Origin: Methanobrevibacter sp.
Lineage (GTDB): Archaea; Methanobacteriota; Methanobacteria; Methanobacteriales; Methanobacteriaceae
Direction: 5' to 3'
Length of the DNA stretch: 32,881 nucleotides
Assembly (NCBI GenBank): GCA_017434525.1
Contig: JAFRFD010000011.1
Span: forward strand, 1 to 32,881
Positions 8,206 to 17,169 of the stretch are shown here, piece after piece. Position numbers and translations under genes: made by a program. The first letter of the stretch is position 1, and every line of letters begins with the position of its first letter. The notes beneath the pieces were generated by a model. It was not told the origin of the DNA. It searched no databases and was given only the letters and a program-made list of their open reading frames with translations.

Positions 8206-8468
8206 CAATGTTTCCTCCGCATTTTTTCTTTAGGTATCACAGTAATTATAATTATCTCATTGGAATTAATTATATCAACAACAATATATAACCTAAAGTC
8301 TTTTGAATACCAACAGGGACTTCAGACAACAATTTATAGTTAACCAAATTCCAAATCAACATCACGATCATTTGATTTTTTCAAATAATGATTTGTATGT
8401 CTTATCCCATATGGATTATTTTTTATATTATTTAAAATATTAATTAAATAATTAATAGTATAATCCAT
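8205..8468 (-). pseudogene. small toxin-like gene (DUF4258/RelE-like), two frameshifts
   Basis: An ATG at 8468 with a strong ribosome binding site GAGGTGA opens a frame of 42 codons (MDYTINYLIN..., with NPYGIRHTNHYLKKSNDRDV) that stops at 8340. The protein appears to go on in the +1 frame as NLVNYKLLSEVPVGIQKT, then back in the original frame as KDFRLYIVVDIINSNEIIII and TVIPKEKMRRKH, ending in TGA at 8205-8207. The three parts together read like one 87-residue basic protein with the H...R..R and RLYIVV...IIIITVIP layout of DUF4258/RelE-fold proteins. Two opposite single-base shifts, near 8345 and near 8300, would explain it. Stop overlap with the DUF2283-like start (TGATG) shows the two were one operon. 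Sequencing error is the alternative to decay. Confidence 0.6.
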
Positions 8469-8690
8469 CTATTCACCTCAAATTATATTAAAGGCATTAA
8501 CAGGTATGTAATTTCAAAAATATATCTTTTTCTATTTTTAAAATTAAAATAATCTATAATGAATACAATTTTATAAAATAAAAGCAATATTACACAGTTA
8601 AAACAATATTAAATAATTATCAATTTAACAAATATTATAAGCAAACAAAAACAAAATATATAACATTATAATTAATGAAGGTAATATAAA

Positions 8691-9461
8691 ATGTCAAGAC
8701 CTATTGTTGCAATAACAAGACCAAAAGATAGGGCAAAAAAGGCTTGTGAGATTGTGGAAAAGTTAGGAGGAAGTGCAATTCTTGCACCAACACTTGATTT
8801 GGAACCGGTCAACAGCGAATCCTTAAAATATTTAGTATCTAAAAAGGAAGAGTTAGATTGGATTATTTTTACATCCCCAACCACAATCGTTTCCTTAAAT
8901 AAGTTCTATCCTGATTTCATTAAAACCTTAAACTGCAAATTAGCAGTCATAGGAAATAAAACTGGAAGATTAGCTGAAAAAAATGGATTGACAGTTGATT
9001 TGATGCCTGAGGATTTCACTGCCGAAGGCTTAATCGAAGAGTTTAAAAAACGTGAAATTACGAATCAAACCATTGGAATTCCAAGAACCGCTTCTGCAAG
9101 ACCAATACTGCCAGAAGAATTAGAAAAACTTGGAAATGAAATCATTTTAGCTGAAGCATATAAATCACTATTTCCAATGGATGAAAAGGCAATCAAAGAA
9201 TTGATTAGAAAAATCGAAAACAAGGAAATTGATGCAATCACATTTACAAGTCCGCTGACCGTTGAAAACTTCTTCGAAATAGCCGATGATAAAGAAAAGC
9301 TTGCACACTTATTAAACGACAACTTATTGACTGTTTGCATTGGTCCGATTACTGCAAAAGTATTAGAAAAATACAATATTACCTACATTTACCCAGACAC
9401 TTACACAGTTCCCGATATGATGGAACTATTATTCAAAACATGGAGAGAGGAAAATGAATGA
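8691..9461 (+). CDS. hemD: uroporphyrinogen-III synthase
   Basis: This 256-residue protein converts hydroxymethylbilane to uroporphyrinogen III, closing the macrocycle and inverting ring D. The sequence has the two alternating lobes of HemD: IVAITRPKDRAKKACEIVEK at the N-terminus, IIFTSPTTIVSL, then AEAYKSLFPMD, ITFTSPLTVENF and CIGPITAKVLEKYNI. In methanogens without haem this step feeds coenzyme F430 and corrinoids; HemB is coded at 27443. The ribosome binding site GAAGGT is nine bases before the ATG. The gene is divergent from the toxin-like pseudogene and its end overlaps the next glycosyltransferase by eight bases, so an unrelated gene shares its transcript. Confidence 0.92.
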   Translation: MSRPIVAITRPKDRAKKACEIVEKLGGSAILAPTLDLEPVNSESLKYLVSKKEELDWIIFTSPTTIVSLNKFYPDFIKTLNCKLAVIGNKTGRLAEKNGLTVDLMPEDFTAEGLIEEFKKREITNQTIGIPRTASARPILPEELEKLGNEIILAEAYKSLFPMDEKAIKELIRKIENKEIDAITFTSPLTVENFFEIADDKEKLAHLLNDNLLTVCIGPITAKVLEKYNITYIYPDTYTVPDMMELLFKTWREENE

Positions 9462-10557
9462 TAAAATAAGCATTATCCTGCCAATTTTTAATGTCGGACC
9501 TCACTTAAAGGGAGGAATTGACTCTCTAATAAATCAAACTATTGGAAATGAAAATTTGGAAATCATTATGGTTAACGACTGCTCAACAGACGGATCAGAT
9601 AAGATAATCGATGAGTATGCTGAAAAATACGATTGCTGCGTGGCAATTCATCATGAAACCAACAGTGGAGGAGCCCATACTCCCCGCAACACTGGAATTG
9701 AGGCATCCACCGGCGATTACATAATGTTTTTGGACCCCGATGACAGATATACGCCGGACGCCTGTGAAGTCCTATACAATACAATCAAGGAAAATGATGT
9801 TGATTTGGCGTTTGCAAGGTTTAGAAGAATATTTGAATACGGAGGATATGTCCAGAAATCATACTCCCCTTATGAAGATGACCTTGAAAGCGCATATCCT
9901 GATGAGACATTTGAGTCTGCAAACTTTTTGGATATCCCTGATATCATTTGGGACAATGTCGTTGAGAGATTTTTATATGGTAAAACCCTGGAAGTGACCT
10001 ATCCTAGAGACAAACCTATAGATGTCATTCATGTCGACAATATCGAACAGGAACCTGATTTATTAAAAATGCAGCCTTCTGTATGGTGTAAAATTTATAA
10101 AAGAGAATTAATCATGGACAATAATATGCGTTTTAAGAAGTTCGTTACAGGCGATGACATGGCATTTACATTAGAGGCGCTCCTAAATGCAAATGGAATT
10201 GTCTACTTAAATAATTTCATTAGCTATGATTATTATATTAGGGATTTGCCGGATGACAAATCAATTACCAATACCGTTAACGTCAGACTTCTGGATGAGT
10301 TGATGGAAGCCTATATTTACTGCAGAAAGAAAACCGAAAACTTCTCAAGCGTGGTTCAAAACGTGTCATTGAATCCTCACCTGCTTCATTGGATGCATAC
10401 CTGGAAAGGCTCACCATTCACCAAAAGCGAAAATGAACTGTTGCTACGTAAAGTAAAAAGGCTCAAAAAGATTCACAACAACGACTTCAAATCAAAAATG
10501 CTAATGTCTACAATGACAACCGCCCTAGAAACTAAAATACTCACATCAAAGGAGTAA
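9454..10557 (+). CDS. family 2 glycosyltransferase
   Basis: This 367-residue GT-A enzyme shows ISIILPIFNVGPHLKGGIDS at residues 5-24, IIMVNDCSTDGS and the acidic metal site MFLDPDDRY near residue 97. The C-terminal part carries VWCKIYKRELI and a later TGDDMAF, typical of this family's second acidic motif. The start overlaps hemD by eight bases and has its own GAGAGGAAA ribosome binding site. The next gene, UDP-galactopyranose mutase, makes UDP-galactofuranose, so this could be a galactofuranosyltransferase or another transferase of the same glycan; the donor is inferred from the neighbour only. It has no membrane segments. Confidence 0.87.
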   Translation: MNDKISIILPIFNVGPHLKGGIDSLINQTIGNENLEIIMVNDCSTDGSDKIIDEYAEKYDCCVAIHHETNSGGAHTPRNTGIEASTGDYIMFLDPDDRYTPDACEVLYNTIKENDVDLAFARFRRIFEYGGYVQKSYSPYEDDLESAYPDETFESANFLDIPDIIWDNVVERFLYGKTLEVTYPRDKPIDVIHVDNIEQEPDLLKMQPSVWCKIYKRELIMDNNMRFKKFVTGDDMAFTLEALLNANGIVYLNNFISYDYYIRDLPDDKSITNTVNVRLLDELMEAYIYCRKKTENFSSVVQNVSLNPHLLHWMHTWKGSPFTKSENELLLRKVKRLKKIHNNDFKSKMLMSTMTTALETKILTSKE

Positions 10558-10561
10558 AATC

Positions 10562-11656
10562 ATGAAGGATTATAAATACGTGATTGTAGGTGCGGGGCTT
10601 TCCGGCCTTACAATTGCTGAGAGAATTGCAAACGAACTTGATGAAGAAGTGTTAATCATAGAAAAGCGCAACCACATCGGAGGTAACGTTTATGATTTCT
10701 ATGATGATGGAGTGCTAGTCCAAAAATACGGACCCCACATCTACCATACAAGCGAAAAGAAAGTGCATGACTACCTGTCACAGTTTACAGAATGGAACGA
10801 TTATGTTCACAGGGTTCTAAGCTTTGTTGATGACAAGCTTGTTCCAATGCCAATCTGCATCGATACACTAAATGCATTATACGATCTTGATTTGGATGAA
10901 GAATCCATGAAAGAATGGATTGACGAACACAAGGAGGACATTGATGAAGTAAACTCTTCAGAGGATGTCGTGCTTAAGAATGCAGGCCGTGACATTTACG
11001 AAAAGCTCTTTAAAAACTACACAGAAAAGCAATGGGGAACTTCAGCTGCAAACCTAAGTCCTGCTGTAATCTCAAGAATTCCATTCAGATTCAATCATGA
11101 CGACAGATACTTCTCAGACACATATCAGGGAATGCCTAAAGAGGGATTCACCAAAATGTGTGAAAACATGATTAAATCCGACAAGATACATGTCGGCTTG
11201 AATGCAGACTATAAAGACTACATTGATAAAATCAACTATGAGACATTGATTTATACAGGCCCTATCGATTATTTTTATGACTACAAATATGGGGAGCTGT
11301 TATACAGATGCCTAAACTTCGTATATGAAATCTTGGATGAGGATTCATACCAGGAAGTTGCAGTGGTCAATTATCCCAACCATCCTTACTTTACAAGAAT
11401 AACCGAATTTAAGAAATTGACCTGGCAGGAGATAGAAGGAAAGACCGCAATCATGAGAGAATATCCTGGATTCAATGGAGAGAAATGCTATCCATATCCT
11501 ACCCAGGAATACCTGGACAAATTCAAATTATACGAAGCAGAAATGGAAAAAGAAGAAAACGTGATATTTTTAGGAAGACTTGCCAAATATAAATATTATA
11601 ACATGGATTTAGTTGTTAAGGAAGCATTGGAAGTCTTTGAAAATCAAATTAAATAG
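10562..11656 (+). CDS. glf: UDP-galactopyranose mutase
   Basis: This 364-residue flavoenzyme converts UDP-galactopyranose to UDP-galactofuranose, the donor for galactofuranose in surface glycans. The FAD-binding fold is clear: YVIVGAGLSGLTIAERIANE at residues 5-24, IEKRNHIGGNVYD, and YGPHIYHTSEKKVHDYL. The family blocks KNYTEKQWGTSAANLS, TRITEFKKLTW, REYPGFNGEKCYPYPT and FLGRLAKYKYYNMD are all present, so the enzyme looks complete and of usual length. It follows the GT2 gene after four bases with the ribosome binding site AAAGGAG and precedes SRP19 closely, within one operon. Confidence 0.95.
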   Translation: MKDYKYVIVGAGLSGLTIAERIANELDEEVLIIEKRNHIGGNVYDFYDDGVLVQKYGPHIYHTSEKKVHDYLSQFTEWNDYVHRVLSFVDDKLVPMPICIDTLNALYDLDLDEESMKEWIDEHKEDIDEVNSSEDVVLKNAGRDIYEKLFKNYTEKQWGTSAANLSPAVISRIPFRFNHDDRYFSDTYQGMPKEGFTKMCENMIKSDKIHVGLNADYKDYIDKINYETLIYTGPIDYFYDYKYGELLYRCLNFVYEILDEDSYQEVAVVNYPNHPYFTRITEFKKLTWQEIEGKTAIMREYPGFNGEKCYPYPTQEYLDKFKLYEAEMEKEENVIFLGRLAKYKYYNMDLVVKEALEVFENQIK

Positions 11657-11664
11657 GTGATAAA

Positions 11665-11934
11665 ATGATTACAATATGGCCACAATATTTAGATAAGAAC
11701 CTGAGTCTTTCACAAGGCCGCAAAGTTTCAATGGAATATGCCGTATCCGAACCAAGCATTTCCGATATTGAAAGAGCCTTAAAAAGACTTGGACTAACAT
11801 ACAATACCCAAAAAGATAAATCATACCCTGGAAAATGGTATGAGAACTCTGGAAGAGTGCTTGTTGAATGGGAAGATTCAAAATTAGAATTATTAAAAGA
11901 AGTTAGCTTAAAAATAAAAGAAATAAGAAACTGA
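11665..11934 (+). CDS. srp19: signal recognition particle subunit SRP19
   Basis: This 89-residue basic protein binds the apical loops of the archaeal 7S RNA and prepares it for SRP54. Recognisable parts are TIWPQYLDKNLSLSQGRKVS at the N-terminus, AVSEPSISDIERALKRLGL and PGKWYENSGRVLVEW, where KxY and GRVLV belong to the RNA-binding face. The length is normal for archaeal SRP19. The ribosome binding site TAGGTGATAAA lies between the glf stop and this ATG, so it is expressed from the hemD-GT2-glf transcript or from an internal promoter. Confidence 0.93.
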   Translation: MITIWPQYLDKNLSLSQGRKVSMEYAVSEPSISDIERALKRLGLTYNTQKDKSYPGKWYENSGRVLVEWEDSKLELLKEVSLKIKEIRN

Positions 11935-11939
11935 TTACC

Positions 11940-13346
11940 ATGAAAATGCCACAATTAATGCAGGAACAATACCGAGAAGCAAAACAAATAATAGAAAATG
12001 CACAAGACATTAAGATTTATTCTCATATTGACTGTGATGGTATCTGTTCCGGCGCAATCTTATCAACCATACTAGACAGACAAAACAAAGATCATGAAAT
12101 CGAATTCGTTAATTTAGATGTCCTGGATGACATTGAACTTACACATGAACTAACGATATTTTCCGATTTGGGTTCAGGTCAAAACATCACCACAAATGTG
12201 AGTGAAAACCAGAAAATTATAATCCTGGACCACCACCCCCCATTAAGGGACATTGATTTCAAAAACGGGAAAGATTATACATACCTGGAAATCAATCCCC
12301 TCCATCATGGAATTGACGGATCATACTACGTATGCGGTGGAGGATTATGCTATTTTCTTGCAAAGGAATTTGGATATGATGATTTAAGCTGGATTGGAGT
12401 TCTATCCGCAATTGGAGATATGCAAAATACAAAAAGCGGTCACTTTGAAGGCCTGAATGAAATCATCCAGCAGGATGCAATAGACGGAGGTTATTTGGAA
12501 CTCACCAAAAATGATTTGAACATCTATGGCAGAAACACAAGACCTCTCTTTGTAGCCCTTTCGTATTTCAGTGACGTTAACCTGCCAATTACAAACAACA
12601 CCAACGAAACCATGGCCATTTTAGAGGAACTCGGAATTGATGAAAAGCATAACCGGAAAACACTGAATGAATTGACGGATGAAGACAAGACCAAACTCTT
12701 CAAATATCTCTTTGAGATGATATCAAAGGCAGTTCCGGGAAAATACATAAGATACATTCCACAACTGATCATAGGAGATTCATACACATTCTTGAATGAA
12801 GAGGAATCAAGCTTTCTAAGAGATGCCTCTGAGTTTTCAACTGCAATGAATGCATGCGGCAGAAACCATCAGGAAAAGGTGGCTATGGAAGTTTTAAAGG
12901 GAGATCGGTTTGTAGCGCTTGATGAACTCGAAGCCGTCAGCAAAGACCATAAGCGCAACTTGGCCCAGGCAATTGAAAAAGTTGCAGGCAGTGAAGAAAC
13001 CAATATCATCGAGTTGGAAAACCTGCAATATTTCGACGGCGATGGAATAAAACCTGAAATTGTCGGAACAGTGACAGGAATGATTCTGGGATATTGCAAC
13101 TGGAAAAAGCCTATAATTGGATTTACACAGACCGACAGCGAAGGTCTTAAGATTTCTCTTAGATGCTCCAGACTGCTATCCTATGAAGGAATTCATTTCG
13201 GTAATATTATTAGAGAAATATCCTCCAAAGTTGGCGGAAGCGGTGGAGGGCATGCAATGGCATGTGGTGCATACATACCTATCGAAAGGAAAAATGAATT
13301 TCTCGAACTATTCAATGAAACATTGAATGGCAAAATATCAAATTAA
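11940..13346 (+). CDS. archaeal RecJ-like DHH family nuclease
   Basis: This 468-residue protein has the DHH phosphoesterase motifs in order: SHIDCDGICSGAIL (residues 29-42), TIFSDLGSGQ, ILDHHPP and LSAIGDMQN, then the DHHA1-type GGSGGGHAMACGAYIP near the C-terminus. The family includes RecJ and archaeal GINS-associated nuclease, which degrade single-stranded DNA or RNA 5' to 3' or 3' to 5' depending on the paralog; which one this is cannot be decided here. It starts six bases after the SRP19 stop with no good Shine-Dalgarno, and ATG at 11946 is a possible alternative start. It is likely the last gene of the operon. A role in replication or repair is inferred from the family. Confidence 0.88.
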   Translation: MKMPQLMQEQYREAKQIIENAQDIKIYSHIDCDGICSGAILSTILDRQNKDHEIEFVNLDVLDDIELTHELTIFSDLGSGQNITTNVSENQKIIILDHHPPLRDIDFKNGKDYTYLEINPLHHGIDGSYYVCGGGLCYFLAKEFGYDDLSWIGVLSAIGDMQNTKSGHFEGLNEIIQQDAIDGGYLELTKNDLNIYGRNTRPLFVALSYFSDVNLPITNNTNETMAILEELGIDEKHNRKTLNELTDEDKTKLFKYLFEMISKAVPGKYIRYIPQLIIGDSYTFLNEEESSFLRDASEFSTAMNACGRNHQEKVAMEVLKGDRFVALDELEAVSKDHKRNLAQAIEKVAGSEETNIIELENLQYFDGDGIKPEIVGTVTGMILGYCNWKKPIIGFTQTDSEGLKISLRCSRLLSYEGIHFGNIIREISSKVGGSGGGHAMACGAYIPIERKNEFLELFNETLNGKISN

Positions 13347-13403
13347 TTTATATATTATTAAATTTAAAAATATAAATTAATCAAGTTTAATTGAGGGATG
13401 AAT

Positions 13404-14210
13404 ATGATGAAATCATTTAAAAAAAGAGGTGCACTTACACATTTTCAAATTCTAAGTGAAATATCCAAACAGGATCCGCACCTCAAACAAAAAGATTTGG
13501 CTAATACTTTGGGAATTACAATTCAAGCTGTTTCTGAGAATATTAAGACATTAATTGAGCAAGGATACATAACATCCAAAGATGGAAGGTCTCCTTACAA
13601 AATAACCCAAGCAGGTATTGACAAAGTTAAAAAAGATGCAATAAGTCTAAGAAAATATTCTGATTCTGTTTTAGAAACCATGAATCATTATAAAACCATA
13701 TGGCCTGCTATTGCAAGAGAAGACCTTAAAAAAGACGATATCGTTGGTCTTTTCATGGAAAGTGGAGTGTTATACGCTCATAAAAAAGAAGAAAATGCAA
13801 CAGGCATTGTTTTAGATGATGCTGAAGCGGGAATGGATGTGTCATTAACCAATCTTACCGGAATCATTGACATGAGCATCGGTGAAGTCACTGTCATTAA
13901 TCTTCCAACCATAAAAGACGGAGGATCCAAATCCTGCGATATGGACCTCATCAAAAACGTTTATGATAAAGGAACCAATAGTGGCGGAGTATTTGACAAA
14001 GTAGCAGTAGCAGGAACCGTTGCACGAGCTGTTGTTGGAAAATTAGGTTTACCGCTCGATATTGAGTATGCTGCTCCACAAGCAACCGCAAATGCCGCAC
14101 GTAAAGGATTGAATGTTCTTGCAATTTGTGTTGGAGAAATGAGCAAAGCATTTACACGCGAACTTGAAAACGAAAAGATTAAATTTAACATTATTGATGG
14201 GGCAAAATAA
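13404..14210 (+). CDS. winged-helix DNA-binding protein (MarR-like N-terminus)
   Basis: This 268-residue protein begins with a winged helix-turn-helix: LTHFQILSEISKQDPHLKQK, LANTLGITIQAVSENIKTLI and the wing ITSKDGRSPYKITQAG. The C-terminal domain (residues about 100-268) is a conserved archaeal domain I cannot name with certainty; it has GLFMESGVLYAHKKEENATG, VTVINLP, GGVFDKVAVAGTVARAVVGK and LDIEYAAPQATANAARKGL. It looks like an effector- or ligand-binding domain. Of the in-frame ATGs at 13398, 13404 and 13407 I prefer 13404, seven bases after GAGG. Its stop codon abuts that of the convergent helicase gene. It is probably a transcriptional regulator; the target is unknown. Confidence 0.75.
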   Translation: MMKSFKKRGALTHFQILSEISKQDPHLKQKDLANTLGITIQAVSENIKTLIEQGYITSKDGRSPYKITQAGIDKVKKDAISLRKYSDSVLETMNHYKTIWPAIAREDLKKDDIVGLFMESGVLYAHKKEENATGIVLDDAEAGMDVSLTNLTGIIDMSIGEVTVINLPTIKDGGSKSCDMDLIKNVYDKGTNSGGVFDKVAVAGTVARAVVGKLGLPLDIEYAAPQATANAARKGLNVLAICVGEMSKAFTRELENEKIKFNIIDGAK

Positions 14211-15494
14211 TTAATTTTTCCTCACTTTTTTTAATAACCCTGCAGCTATTTCCTCCGGAGTAATATCTGCAGAAGAATTCTTTTTTATAGCATCAAGATA
14301 TTCTTCCAAGTTATCAACTTCAATTGAATTTTTTACCTCATCCAAAACTCGCTTATTTTTAATATCTTCAATTTCACTATCCGTCGGAAGCTTTTTTTCT
14401 ATAATATTGCCTTTAGATATTTTTTTGATATTATTGAAGTTTATAACATCCTCTTTAGAAACCAAGGTAAATGCAAAACCACTATTGCCTGCCCTTGCCG
14501 TCCTGCCGATTCTGTGGACATATGAATCATAATTTTGAGGCACATCATAGTTTATAATGAAATCCAAATTTGAAATGTCCAAACCCCTGCTGGCCACATC
14601 TGTTGCAACCAAGAAGCTGACATTTCCGTTTCTGAATTTATTCATCACCTTATCCCTTGTCTTTTGAGACATGTCACCATGAATCGATTCAACGGAGCAA
14701 CCCTCTTTTTTAAGGTTTTTATATATAAAATCAACACCTTTTTTAGTGTTTGAAAATATTAATGCGGATTTTATGTCATAAGCATCAATCAACTTCATCA
14801 AATCATCTAATTTATGCTTGTGATTAGTTTTAAAAGCATATTGGGTTATTTTTGGAATGTTTTGTTTTTTATTGGATATTTTAATGAATTTGGGATTATT
14901 CTGATAATTTTTTGCAATTTTTCTTATCTCCTGAGGAATTGTGGCTGAAAATAGCAGGGTTTGCTTTCTATATGGAGTTTCTTTTAATATTTCTTCAATA
15001 TCCTCCCTGAATCCCATATCAAGCATTTCATCCGCTTCATCCAGAACTACCCTTTCAACCCCAATTAAATCCAAGTTGCCCTTTTGAATATGGTCAATGA
15101 TACGGCCAGGAGTTCCAACTACAATATGAACGCCCTTTTTAAGAACCCTTGTTTGTTTTCCAATTGGCTGACCCCCATAAACCGCCAAAACCTTGAGTTT
15201 TTTAATATTTGCTCCAACCTTATCGATTTCACCAGCAACCTGAAGACACAATTCTCTTGTCGGACATAATACAATGGCCTGAGGAGATCTATCATCTATG
15301 AAAATCTTTTCCAATACTGGAATTGCAAATGCAATTGTTTTTCCTGAACCGGTTTGTGCCTGGGCCGTAATGTCAATGCCCTTTAAAGCAGGCGGAATTG
15401 CCATTTTTTGAATTGGAGTCAATTTGGTAAAACCCATTTTGCCAATCGCTTTCCTAATTTCATCGGAAATATTCAAATCATCAAAATTCATCAT
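14211..15494 (-). CDS. DEAD-box ATP-dependent RNA helicase
   Basis: This 427-residue helicase has all core motifs: Q motif GFTKLTPIQ (21-29), Walker A AQTGSGKT (46-53), PTREL, GTPGR, DEAD in VVLDEADEMLDMGF, SAT, then the second RecA lobe with ALIFSNTKKGVDFIYKNL, VATDVASRGLDI and HRIGRTARAGNSG. The tail after about residue 350 is short and lysine-rich, unlike the long tails of bacterial CsdA/DeaD. It unwinds RNA duplexes, probably in ribosome assembly or RNA decay; a cold-response role is known for some archaeal members. No Shine-Dalgarno precedes the ATG, and a TATATA element lies about 25 bases upstream, so the mRNA may be leaderless. Confidence 0.93.
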   Translation of the reverse strand: MMNFDDLNISDEIRKAIGKMGFTKLTPIQKMAIPPALKGIDITAQAQTGSGKTIAFAIPVLEKIFIDDRSPQAIVLCPTRELCLQVAGEIDKVGANIKKLKVLAVYGGQPIGKQTRVLKKGVHIVVGTPGRIIDHIQKGNLDLIGVERVVLDEADEMLDMGFREDIEEILKETPYRKQTLLFSATIPQEIRKIAKNYQNNPKFIKISNKKQNIPKITQYAFKTNHKHKLDDLMKLIDAYDIKSALIFSNTKKGVDFIYKNLKKEGCSVESIHGDMSQKTRDKVMNKFRNGNVSFLVATDVASRGLDISNLDFIINYDVPQNYDSYVHRIGRTARAGNSGFAFTLVSKEDVINFNNIKKISKGNIIEKKLPTDSEIEDIKNKRVLDEVKNSIEVDNLEEYLDAIKKNSSADITPEEIAAGLLKKVRKN

Positions 15495-15527
15495 TAATAA
15501 TATTTAAAAAAATAGCTATATAATAAT

Positions 15528-16388
15528 TTAGATTAGTTTAGACTGGTATGAATCCTGCGGGAAATCATACAAATAGGGAAATATTTCCCTAAAATCATTT
15601 AAGATGCCCGCCTGAGACGTTCTCCTCTTGAAAATTCCCATCAATTTCTTGTTGTTTGGACTTGGAATTGAATAATCGTTTCCATAATTTTTGATGTATT
15701 TATCTTTCAATCCTGGAAAATGCTCGTCAAGTTTTGAGTAAAAATGCTCCCGATTGCCCTCCCTTAAAGTCAGACCCATCTCATAACATAAAATTCCTTT
15801 AACGTCACTTTCAATGCAAAAGTCAATAATCGAATTAATGTTATCCTCAGTGTCGTTGATGTAAGGCAATATAGGACACAGCCAAACAACAGTTGGGATT
15901 CCTTCATCCCTTAGGGTTTTCAGGACTTCAACACGTCTTGATGTTGGACAGACATTTGGCTCAATAATGCTGCACAACTCATCATCGGCAGTCGTTAATG
16001 TCATCTGAATAACCACTCTAGATTTTTCATTAATCTTTTTTAGCAACTCCAAATCCCTTAAAACCAAATCGGATTTGGTGATGCATGTAAAACCAAAGCC
16101 GTATTTGTAAATTAGCTCCAGAGATCTTCTAACATACCTCAAATGTTTTTCAAGCGGAACATATGGGTCTGTCATTGCACCTGTTCCAATCATTGATTTT
16201 GGTCTTTTGATAAGCTCCTTTTTAAGCAGCTCCAGAGAATTCTCCTTAACTTCAATATCTTCAAACTTATGGTCCATCCCATAGATTTTGCTTCTGGAAT
16301 CGCAGTATATGCATCCGTGGGTGCAACCCCTATAGAGATTCATTCCATTTTTTTGAGACAATATGGTTTTTGACTTTACATAGTGCAT
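15528..16388 (-). CDS. radical SAM protein, SPL-like family
   Basis: This 286-residue protein carries the radical SAM cluster motif CTHGCIYC (cysteines at residues 22, 26 and 29, CX3CX2C) near the N-terminus, followed by DSRSKIYGMDHKFEDI and later GTGAMTDPYVPLEK, TCITKSDLVLRDLELL and VWLCPILPYIND, blocks typical of the COG1533 (SplB-like) group. Spore photoproduct lyase is the named member, but archaeal members lack a known substrate, so DNA repair should not be assumed. The gene follows the helicase gene in the same direction, 33 bases upstream of its start, and the two may share a transcript. The neighbouring plus-strand Cas4-like gene is divergent. Confidence 0.85.
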   Translation of the reverse strand: MHYVKSKTILSQKNGMNLYRGCTHGCIYCDSRSKIYGMDHKFEDIEVKENSLELLKKELIKRPKSMIGTGAMTDPYVPLEKHLRYVRRSLELIYKYGFGFTCITKSDLVLRDLELLKKINEKSRVVIQMTLTTADDELCSIIEPNVCPTSRRVEVLKTLRDEGIPTVVWLCPILPYINDTEDNINSIIDFCIESDVKGILCYEMGLTLREGNREHFYSKLDEHFPGLKDKYIKNYGNDYSIPSPNNKKLMGIFKRRTSQAGILNDFREIFPYLYDFPQDSYQSKLI

Positions 16389-16475
16389 GAGATTAATTTA
16401 TTGAAAATGATATTTAAACGAATTGTGAGAGCGGCTGCAAAGTAATTTAAATATTACAATGGACATAGTAAAAAT

Positions 16476-17167
16476 ATGGAACAAAAAAACATTACCGAAT
16501 ACGAAAAGAAGTATGAAATTAAAAACCATCCAGACATAAAAGGTATTCAAATAATTGAAGGTAAAAACAATTTCCCCATTAGTTGGCTCAACAACAGGGA
16601 TATTGCGAATACCAGATATATCTCGAGCATATGAAAGGCATAAAAACTGCAGCAACACCTGAGATGACACATGGAAGTGCAGTTCACGAACAGCTCGAAA
16701 CAATCTTCAAACAGGATGCAACCCCCGCAAGTTTTGAACAGGCAGTTGAGGAATCCAAAAAAACCGCATCAATGTCAAGGGAAGTCTTTGTAATAGCTCC
16801 CGAATATGGAATCCGAGGATACATCGATGAAATCCGAATGAAACCGGAAGAAATTGTAATAATAGACGACAAACCTGGGCGCACACCATACCCCTCTTCA
16901 ATGAACCAGGTGCGAGCCTATGCTCTTGCATACAAAAGCATGACCAATGAAGATAGAATAATCAAATCCGCCCTAAGGGAACGGGGAACAGACAATCTCT
17001 TTTGGATTGAACAGTTCACTCCTGAAGTTGAAAAAGAAATCGAGTTCACAATCAACAGAATGCAAGGCCTGATTGATGGTTCAAGACCATTCATTCCAAC
17101 CAAAAATCCGAACAAATGCAGATCATGCAGATATTCACGCTATTGTGAACATTACAAGAAAGATTAA
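16476..17167 (+). pseudogene. Cas4-like RecB-family nuclease with one frameshift
   Basis: The protein reads as MEQKNITEYEKKYEI... to NNFPISWLN in one frame from the ATG at 16476, then must move to another frame near 16590-16593 to continue as QQGYCEYQIYLEHMKGIKT. One missing base (CTCAACAACAGG instead of CTCAACCAACAGG) would give the smooth SWLNQQGYCEYQIYLE. The corrected product has 230 residues: a cysteine in GYCEYQ, MTHGSAVHEQLE with the catalytic His, YGIRGYIDEI and VIIDDKPG with acidic and Lys residues, QVRAYALAY, and CRSCRYSRYC at the C-terminus, together a [4Fe-4S] cluster and PD-(D/E)XK site as in Cas4/Dna2. No cas genes or CRISPR array are near, so it is a solo Cas4-like protein. A sequencing error is as likely as true loss. 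Without the shift, an internal TTG at 16583 would give a truncated protein. Confidence 0.7.
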
Positions 17168-17169
17168 AA

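Noticed and set aside
16398..16703. 101-codon minus-strand frame over the Cas4-like N-terminus
   Set aside because: It is antisense to a recognisable coding region on the plus strand, has no ribosome binding site and no family resemblance. It survives only because of the base composition of the real gene.
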